Positions 56,101-64,000 of a DNA stretch of 64,000 nt are shown here, piece after piece. The notes below the pieces were generated by a model that saw nothing but the letters and a program-made list of their open reading frames with translations, was not told where the DNA came from and ran no database searches. The stretch comes from Puccinia triticina (lineage: Eukaryota > Basidiomycota > Pucciniomycetes > Pucciniales > Pucciniaceae). The stretch spans positions 1,550,001 through 1,614,000 of the forward strand of contig NC_070564.1 in the NCBI RefSeq assembly GCF_026914185.1, written 5' to 3'. Position numbers and translations under genes: made by a program. Every line of letters begins with the position of its first letter. Positions within the stretch are counted from its first letter, which is position 1.

Positions 56101-57064
56101 CCACCCACATTTAGCTTGTCCCCAATGCCTCGCCGTTTACCGCTTGCCAATCAACCGCCACTGCCCACCTTGCAGCCCAGCCCCAATGCCTTGATTGTCA
56201 CTGCTTGCCACTGCAACCGTCACCAAATCTCCCATCGCAACCAACCCACCACAACCACCACCAACACCCACGCCTCCAAACCCGCACCCATGCACAGAAT
56301 ACAGTGGCGGACGGGAGTCCAAAGATGGTGCCCATCAAGGTTGTTGGGATTAAGCAGGCCAACCGTCGGACCTACCTTCTGTAAAGAGATCACCCTTTTT
56401 TAACGTCTCTATGGCCATGATTGAATTGGATCATCTGTTTGCTCGACTCCTCCAGGGACAACACTAGGATCCGTCGCCGCTCTGAATCCATCTGGAATAC
56501 CTGAACCTACTCATCTGATCAATGCTCTCAACCACAAAACAGCCTAAAATTTGACTGAGCTTGGACAACCTCCCCCGTTGACATTGAGCTTGACTCGTCT
56601 GCCCTCTCCTTGGCCTCCTCACCTTCTGGCTCCACACCCCGGGGCTCACATGCGCCCAGCTCTCCGAGATGGTGGTTCGGGAAGTGGCCTTTGTGTAGCG
56701 CTAGCTGCTCACCGCAACCAGCAACCCGAGCGCCTGGAACTTCCTCGGCGAGTATACGCCCCTACTAACCCCGACCCCCTCATCCAAAAGTAAAAAGGAC
56801 TGAAAATCTGCATACAAAGGTGTATGTAGCACTACAAAAATTATGTACTTTACATTCATGTATAGTGGTTCAATTTCATGGTATAGCAGTTTGACATATA
56901 GCGGTTGCGTTTTTTTTTGAGTACTACAAATGAAAATTATTGAATTGAAAAAGAATTTGACTTGGTATTGTTCAAAATTTACAGCTCATTAAGCACACAA
57001 TGCATCTTTGAAAATTTGCCATTAGCAGGATTTTGCCTCATTATCTGGAATATAAGTTGGTTTG
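56101..57064. other. Sequence downstream of repeat B, no supported gene
   Basis: Pyrimidine-rich leader-like sequence, then GC-rich frames (for example LAAHRNQQPERLELPRRVYA near 56700) that look like decayed coding sequence, perhaps of a retroelement. From about 57013 an AGCAGGATTTT motif resembles the satellite found at 63240-64000, the target of the copia insertion. Confidence 0.4.
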
Positions 57065-57187
57065 TGTTGTGACATGTACAGAGTGCTCGACTGCGACAAC
57101 TGTCACAGGTATTTTGCAGATAGTTTATCTACATGATTTTCTCACTCTGTAATAAAATCATCATTCCTGCGAGCTACCACTCCAACA
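57065..57187 (+). repeat. Copia 5' LTR
   Basis: 123 bp, TG...CA, identical by eye to the 3' LTR. It contains AATAAA (about 57151). It is unusually short for an autonomous LTR element. Confidence 0.95.
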
Positions 57188-57891
57188 GGTTATGAGCCTC
57201 TCGCCGGAGTAGCTCGAATTTTTTTTTTTTTCTTTCCTTCCACAAAACACCATTATCTGTAGCCGGCACCAGGACGAGTCATATTTCAGTAGTTCATCAA
57301 GGAACGAGTACCGTAGTCATCTTTGACAAGCAAACGTAGTCCGCCGGCGAGTCATTTAAAACGAAAAACTGCCCTCTCTCTCTCTCTCTCTACCTCAAAG
57401 CTTGGATCCGACCGTTCTTCTATAACCATCAACTCTACACAATCTTCGGACCTTCCAAATAAAAAAAAAAATAATAATAATAAAATAAAATAATATAAAA
57501 TAAACAAAAAAAATCTTTTTCCTTTTCTCTTCCTTCTGATCGATTATCCGACTGAACTCGGCCTTGGGAGTTTTAGTCTCACTGTAATCCCCAGTCTTGT
57601 TTTGGTAACGCTCACGGGTTAACTCTTAGCTTGCCACTCTTTAAGCGAGCCCGTGGTGAATATCTGCAGATATTTACGTTGGACTGATCACCCATAGCCA
57701 CGGTGCCGCTGAAAGGGTAGTAAACTAAGTTTGAACTTTGTGTGTAGCCCAGCAAGTCGGGTCGTGGTTCTACTCAACCTTGGAACGCCTACGCCGACCG
57801 TGGACAACTTCCATTTCTTTTCTTCTCTTTCTTCTCACCTCTCCACCTCACAATCTTCGCCTCATCATTGCCGAAACCTGGTCGATTCGAC

Positions 57892-60800
57892 ATGTCCAAC
57901 GGCAAACCACCTCCCGGTAGATTTGTTCCCCAAACAGGCAGCCGAGCCGGACCCATTCTTGGACTGCAGACCATCGACCGCACCACTCCCAAGAACCCCA
58001 CCCTTAAAAACATCCTAGGACCACAAGTATTGACAAACGATTTTTTTTCGACGGAGAATTGGCCGCGGTCCCTCCACCAATAACCAAGAAAGTGGCCCAG
58101 CAAATCCCGGTGTCAATAAAGGGAAAAGTCCAGCTTTCTTGGACGACGTTCCCGAAGAAACAACTTTCCAACCCTGTCTGACGGCCCGGAACATTGGATC
58201 ATCAACCAACAACTGGAGACGCACCGAACATGCGCCACATCTCGTCAACTCGGACCCTGCCCAACCCTCAGGAAGCAACCAGCAGAATGGGCAATCCCAA
58301 CCAGTAACTCAGTCCGATCTTGCCGGTATACTCGAAGCAATGAGACTGCAACGCGAGGACGATCGAGCCCGACACCTAGACTACCTCGCAAGGCGTGAAG
58401 CAGATGACAACCGAGCACGACAACGCTCTTTCCTCGATGAAGAGTCCAAGATCGCTTCTATCACCGGGAACGCCATCAAGAATTTCAATGAACAGAACAT
58501 CCTAAAACCGGATGGGTCAAACGTTCAAGAATGGACTGAAGCACTCGGAGTCTTTGCATTCCAACGTTTCCAGGACAAATTCTTCTTCACCCCCGCAGAA
58601 GGAAAGTTCATCGATCCGTATCACGAGCAGATTGCCAGATTGGTCCTTCACTCCTCGGTTCATAGCTCCCTGGCGTACAACCTCCTAGACCTGAACAGCT
58701 CCGCTGAAGCATATGATCATCTTGTGTCGAAATTCAGGATCATCAATCGAGCGAAGCAAATCCAGGCCTGGGAGACTCTCAAAAAAATCAATCTCAGTGA
58801 CTACAACAGCTCCGCCGAAGCCATAGTGGCTTTTGATCAATGCACATGGACGTTTGTTGAGCAGGAAATTGCTTTCACTTGGGACAACGTCATCAGCTTA
58901 ATCATGCAATCTAATCTCCGTGATCACATGCGAAACCCAGTCAATCGCAAGGTGGATCTATTCATGGAGACTCATGATTTTGAGATACCTGCGTCTGGCG
59001 ATGTACTTCGTTTCTGGGACGCGGCCCGCGTGGAACACAAACTTGCGGAAGATGGCGGCACCGGCGACACTTCGGTCGCAAATGTTGAGCTAGCTAGCCG
59101 ATCAACCTCTAGCGTTTCAGGATCCGTTTCAGGAATTGTTTCAGGACCCCAAGATGAGGCGACCGTAACAGCCTTAGCTGTCACCAAGACGCCTTACTGC
59201 TTCATATGCAAACGACCAGACCACATGTCCCCGAATTGTCCGCACAGCCGAAAAAACACTAGCAACCCACGCCCAATCCCCTCTCAACCTGGGACGCAAC
59301 CAGCCTTCCCTCCCTGCTCCATCACATACAACTTCGACAAAATCCCGTACATCAAACCAATTCAGCCGGATCCCAAACCCACAGGTCCTCCCGCTGGAAA
59401 ACCTAGGAGCTCCCGTCCACCCCAAAACACAACATCGGTCCCTCAACAAAACAACAAACACGTTGACACCAGACAAATAAACCCGGATTTGTTTGCGGAG
59501 GAAAATGAAGAAGTCGAATACATCTTTGAATCAGAGAACCTCTCAGCTGAACCTTCCGGGCACCGTTTCAACCTTAGGGAAATGACCATTGATCACGATG
59601 GTCAAGAAGTTATCTGGGACTCTGGTGCATCTGATAACGTGACGGGAGATAGGTACGCCTTGTTTGATTTCGCCCCCCTGAATCAACCAATAGCTGTCAA
59701 AGTTGCGACTGACACCGCATGCGACTTTATCACAGGCACAGGTACTTTGAAATTTGCCGCAATGAACGGAACAACAGTCGTTGTTAAAAAGGTCTATTAC
59801 TGTGAGCGAGCTAGGTCGACTCTACTATCTATTGCCGCCTTCAAGCAGGCCAACGCGGCCTTCCGAGTCAATGGGAATTTTGACTCTATTGATCTTCTTT
59901 CTAGTACGGGACGAATTCTACTGCGCAGCACGTTTGATCCCGTCAAGAACACATGGCCACTTCCCCGACCCAAAAGGGCTCTTTCTCATTCTCCGCGTTG
60001 TACTGCATCTCTTTGCTCTCCTTTTCCACCAGCTGCAATTGAAACACACTCCATATTCAAGTCACCAAACACAATTGAGCACAGTCAATTTACCTGGACC
60101 CCTGAGGATCTCACAGCAGACGAAAAAACGTTGCTGTTCTGGCATCGCCTCTTTGGCCATGCCAGCTTAAGAAAGATCAGAAGGTTAGTAAAGCTTGAGC
60201 TTGGTTATGGGTTACCTACAGTAATGCCTAGTGGGTCAATCAAATGCCCAGTGTGTTCCATCTGCAAGGCAACGAGGGTTTCAGCACTAGGACCGACAAA
60301 CCGTGTTTTGAGCAAACTGTCAGTGGTTTGTGTCGACCTGATGGGTCCCTTCGACACACCCACAATGACCGGGGGCAAGTACGCATTGACCATCCGGGAT
60401 ATCTTTACTTCATATAGCGAAGTCAAGATTCTGAAGACAAAAGGAGAAGCAGCGTCTGTCTTGATGGCGACCATAATACGCTGGGAAACTCAATCAGGCG
60501 CGAAACTGAAGATATTGAGATCTGACAACGGCGGAGAGTTTGACTCCAAAGTTCTGGAGAAATTTCTTACTGACAAAGGTATTGTCGCTGAAAGATTGCT
60601 CCCATATCACCATTTCCAGAACGGTGCAGCTGAACGCTACAACAGGACCGTTTCCGACATGGGCAGAAGTGACCTTTACGACAGTGAACTCGGTCGTGAA
60701 TTTTGGGGTTACGCATTTATTTGGTCGGCTTGGACTCTAAACAGGATCCCCAATTGGACAACGAAAGACAAAACACCATATGAATGTTTTTTCGGAGACA

Positions 60801-62704
60801 AACCTCAACTGGACCGCACACGGGTTTTTGGATCTCGCGCGTATGTCCTCGTTGCACCTGAAAAAAGAAAGAAACTCGATGACCGAGTAATTGAGGGTCT
60901 AGTGGTGGGACACCTCCCGGAGTCCAAAGGATGGACGTTCTGGCTACCGAAATCAAAGAAGCTCGTTTTGTCTGCATGGGCTGATTTTGGTCGCAATGCA
61001 CTGCCATCTATCCCACCAAAGGATAACACACCGCCGACCCCGCTACCAACTAAACCTGATGATCCCAAGTCTACTGAGTCACACCACCTTCGACTTAATG
61101 ATTTCACCGAAGAAGTCAAGGTAGCGCAGCAAGAAGCAGCGGTTGACACCTGTCAACAGAATTGTTCAGACGACTCAGATGATATACCGACGACTTTCCG
61201 TGCGGCCATGCGATCCAAGGAAGCTGTAAACTGGAAACAGGCTATAGATACGGAATTGGCAAATCTCAACTGTAAGAAAGTCTGGCTAGTGCGGAAGTTA
61301 CCTTCGAACCGTCGCAAACTTGGTGCGCGCTGGGTATTTGCCAAGAAGCTGAACGCCGACGGATCTATCAAGTACAAAGCTAGGTACGTGGCGAAGGGTT
61401 TTAACCAGAAGGAGGGGACGGATTTTGCCCACACTTTTGCCCCCACAGCCACATTCACTTCGATGAGAGTACTCCTCACAATCGCCGCAAAAAACAACTG
61501 GCCAATATACAATTTTGATTTCGTGGCCGCATATCTCAACGCACCGATAGATGAGGAGGTCTGGGTACAAGCTCCCGAAGGACTTGACGTGAATCTTGGA
61601 GAAGCTTGTCTATTACAGAGGGCACTTTACGGGACAAAACAAGCGGCTAGATGTTGGTGGAAACACCTCAGCAAAACTCTTGCCGACCTGGGCTATGTTT
61701 CCAGCTATTACGACTCGAGTGTCTACACACTAAGCAACAAAGTGGATCGTTCCATCATCTGGGTACATGTAGACGATGGGATTGTCACAGGATCCTCCGA
61801 TGCAGCCCTCAAACAACTTGAAACACAGCTGAAGGGAAGCCTAGAGATCAAATGGGCAGAAGGGTTGACAAGCATGGTCGGCGTCAAAATCAAACGCACT
61901 CCCGACGGTTTTGAGTTGACACAACCAAACCTCATCACAAAGATTTTGACGGAGCGCTGGGATGGCACCACTCTGCACTCCAGTCCATTGCCCGAAGGAT
62001 ACACCGCAAATACTGAAGATGACCTAGATGGTATAAACAGCACGGACTATCTATCCATTTTAGGTGGACTTAGCTATGTAGCCGTCGGGACTCGACCTGA
62101 CATAGCGTACAGTGTCAATTACCTGGCCCGTTTCTTGGCCAAGCCTTCAACATTACACTGGAAAGGTCTCCGTCACCTGCTCGGATATTTGGCCAACTCA
62201 AAAGACACGGCGTTACACATCAAACCACGAGATGACAAGTGTTCACCGGTAGAATGTTTTGTTGATGCCAATTGGGGTGGCCCAAACTCAAGATCATCCT
62301 ACGGAGTGATAATCCGACTGTACGGAGCACCCATTATGTGGGTTTCGAGGAGACTGGTCACGGTAGCTAGCTCCACCTGTCAAGCAGAATACATGGCGTT
62401 GGGTCATGCAACCAGACACGCGCTTTGGATTCGGAATCTTTTGTATGACATCATAGGTGCAAACTTCAAAGTACGAATTCTATGCGATAACCAATCAGCG
62501 GTAAAGATTGGCTGCGAAGATGCGTCGAATAAGAGGACACATCACATCAAAAGGGATTTTTATGTGACAAATCAAGCGCTTTTCGAAGGGAAGACAAGCC
62601 TAGAATGGATTCCAGGAAAAGATCAAATCGCAGACGTTTTGACCAAGGCTCTAGGCAAATCGGGACATGACAAATGTGGCAAGAGCCTCCAAGGTTTCCA
62701 TTAG
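57892..62704 (+). CDS. Copia Gag-Pol polyprotein (frameshift near the start)
   Basis: The long frame is open from about 58049 to the TAG at 62704. Domains in order: Gag (NILKPDGSNVQEWTEAL), CCHC knuckle (CFICKRPDHMSPNC), protease (WDSGASDNV), integrase with HHCC finger (HRLFGHASL...CPVCSIC) and DDE core (VDLMGPF, RSDNGGEF, NGAAERYNR). Then reverse transcriptase (ARYVAKGFNQKEGTDFAHTF, VHVDDG in the active site) and RNase H (VDANWGG, ASSTCQAEYMAL) ending ADVLTKALGK. This int-before-RT order is Ty1/copia. The best Gag start is the ATG at 57892, in another frame; the frames meet at a T8 run (58041-58048), a one-base slip that may be a sequencing error, a real mutation or frameshifting. All catalytic motifs look intact. 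Confidence 0.93.
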
Positions 62705-62774
62705 TTTTTTGTTTCTTCTGTTTTTTCTCTTTCTTTCTTTCATCCTTTTGCCAGTTTCTTGTCGAGGGGGGGGA

Positions 62775-62897
62775 TGTTGTGACATGTACAGAGTGCTCGA
62801 CTGCGACAACTGTCACAGGTATTTTGCAGATAGTTTATCTACATGATTTTCTCACTCTGTAATAAAATCATCATTCCTGCGAGCTACCACTCCAACA
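62775..62897 (+). repeat. Copia 3' LTR
   Basis: Identical to the 5' LTR over 123 bp and preceded directly by the polypurine tract. Confidence 0.95.
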
Positions 62898-62902
62898 GTT
62901 TG

Positions 62903-63239
62903 CACCAGTGTGACATGCCACAATCAGTGAGGAGAGTTTTTTTGTAAGAGTCCGCTGGGACTCTTCACCGAGCAGACTGTGAATAGGCCAAAGCCTAAAG
63001 CAAAGGTTCTAGGAACCACTTATGTTTTCAATTACTAGCTAGCTCAGGAGAGAGGAATCAGCTCTCTCTCTATGTACAAGGGTTAATAATAAGAGAGGAT
63101 AGAGAAAGATGAAATAAGAGCTTACCTATCTCAGGAGAGAGGAATCAGCTCTCTCTGCTGAGCTAGGTGGGACACGGAGAAGTGAGCACTATGTAGTTGT
63201 CCTTGTGGCTGATGTAATCCAAGTTGTGACACTTGTGTG
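62903..63239. repeat. Satellite fragment with duplicated AGAGAG palindrome
   Basis: It starts with satellite sequence (CACCAGTGTGACATGCCAC). It then diverges and carries CTCAGGAGAGAGGAATCAGC twice (63042 and 63131) in copies followed by TCTCTCT, which form AGAGAG/CTCTCT hairpins. It may be another small insertion in the satellite. Confidence 0.55.
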
Positions 63240-64000
63240 AACCACAGTGTGCGGGGATTCACAGTTTTTTATGAGATAATATTCAATGGAGAACAATTGG
63301 GGACCATTCAATTTACATTTGCAGCATCTTTCCACCCCACCTTAATGTGCATACTTGAAGCCTAAATAGCAGGATTTTCACCTGCTTTTGTTATTTTGCA
63401 CCAGTGTGTAATGCCACAATCAGTGAGAGGAGTACTTATTATGGAATATTATTCAATGGAGAACATTTGTGCACCATTTGATTTACAGTTGCGGCATTTT
63501 TCCACACCAATGTGCATGCTCGCAGCCTAAATAGCAGGATTTTCACCTGTTTTTGCTGTTTTGCACCAGTGTGTAATGCCACAATCAGTGAGAAGAGTAT
63601 TTATTATGGAAGATAATTCAATGTAGAGTATTTGAGCACCATTCAATTTACAGTTGGGGCATTTTTCCACCCCAATGTGCATGCTTGCAGCCTAAATAGC
63701 AGGATTTTCACCTGTTTTTGCTATTTTGCACCAGTGTGTAATGCCACAATCAGTGAGAGGAGTAATTATTATGGAAGATTATTCAATGGAGAATATTTGG
63801 GCACCATTCAATTTACATTTGCACCATTTTTCCACACCAATGTGCATTCTCCCAGCCTAAATAGCAGGATTTTCACCTGTTTTTGCTGTTTTGCACCAGT
63901 GTGTAATGCCACAATCAATGAGAAGAGTATTTCTTGGAATATTATTCAATGGAGAACATTTGGGCACCATTTGATTCATAGTTGCGGAACTTGTCCACCC
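63240..64000 (+). repeat. 165-bp satellite, runs off the window
   Basis: GCACCAGTGTGTAATGCCAC recurs at 63398, 63563, 63728 and 63893, exactly 165 bp apart. AATAGCAGGATTTTCACCTG and TTATTCAATG.AGA also recur in each unit. Units differ by scattered substitutions. The array continues past the window end; the copia element inserted at its left side. Confidence 0.93.

Larger units (their letters stand above)
57065..62897 (+). mobile_element. Full-length Ty1/copia retrotransposon
   Basis: Identical 123-bp LTRs (57065-57187 and 62775-62897; TGTTGTGACATG...CTCCAACA) flank the element. GTTTG on both sides (57060-57064, 62898-62902) is a perfect 5-bp target duplication. A polypurine tract GAGGGGGGGGA (62764-62774) precedes the 3' LTR, and GGTTATGAGCC after the 5' LTR is the likely primer-binding site. 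The total is 5833 bp. Identical LTRs imply a very recent insertion. Confidence 0.97.

Overview
This is fungal nuclear DNA, most likely from a rust fungus (Pucciniales, Basidiomycota). The genes have many exons with short GT-AG or GC-AG introns (about 55-135 nt), they lie as islands in transposon-rich AT-rich DNA, and several are lineage-specific with no named family that I recognise. Coordinates of multi-exon genes are my own splice models, built from phase-consistent junctions and, where possible, from paralogs or protein-family conservation.

Layout. 0.1-8.1 kb: a wrecked Ty3/gypsy chromovirus (RT end, RNase H, integrase, chromodomain, 3' LTR start). It is split by an LTR-like insert (862-1369) and by a 4.76-kb TIR-bounded insert (2895-7653) that holds a broken copy of the gene at 46 kb, a MITE and a tRNA-like sequence. 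10-15.8 kb: two minus-strand paralogs of an unknown family; a third lies at 34.3-36.4 kb. 17.2-22.5 kb: a very GC-rich island with a Sae2/Ctp1/CtIP homolog (DNA-end resection) followed head-to-tail by a PP2A B56 regulatory subunit. 23-29.5 kb: repeats, a hairpin-dense tract, an LTR fragment holding a foldback element, and a MITE. 29.6-33.2 kb: a complete but defective hAT transposon with a perfect 8-bp target duplication, followed by a Tourist-type MITE.

38-43.6 kb: a LINE 3' fragment, then CBF5/dyskerin (H/ACA pseudouridine synthase) and a putative secreted protein of unknown function. 46-47.2 kb: a Ser/Arg-rich gene whose degenerate copy sits in the 3-7 kb insert. 50.2 kb: tRNA-Glu(CUC) with an 8-nt intron. 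53.5-54.6 kb: a RING-H2 protein with a signal peptide; 175 bp upstream of it lies a 936-bp non-autonomous hAT element filled with a tandem hairpin array. 57.1-62.9 kb: a young Ty1/copia element with identical 123-bp LTRs, inserted into a satellite that continues to the window end.

The housekeeping genes (SAE2, B56, CBF5) work in DNA repair, phosphatase targeting and ribosome/snoRNP biogenesis and do not form a pathway together. The most unusual signals are the hairpin-array hAT element, the TIR-bounded block with gene fragments, the hairpin-dense tract at 24.8-26.2 kb and the two-module protein family.
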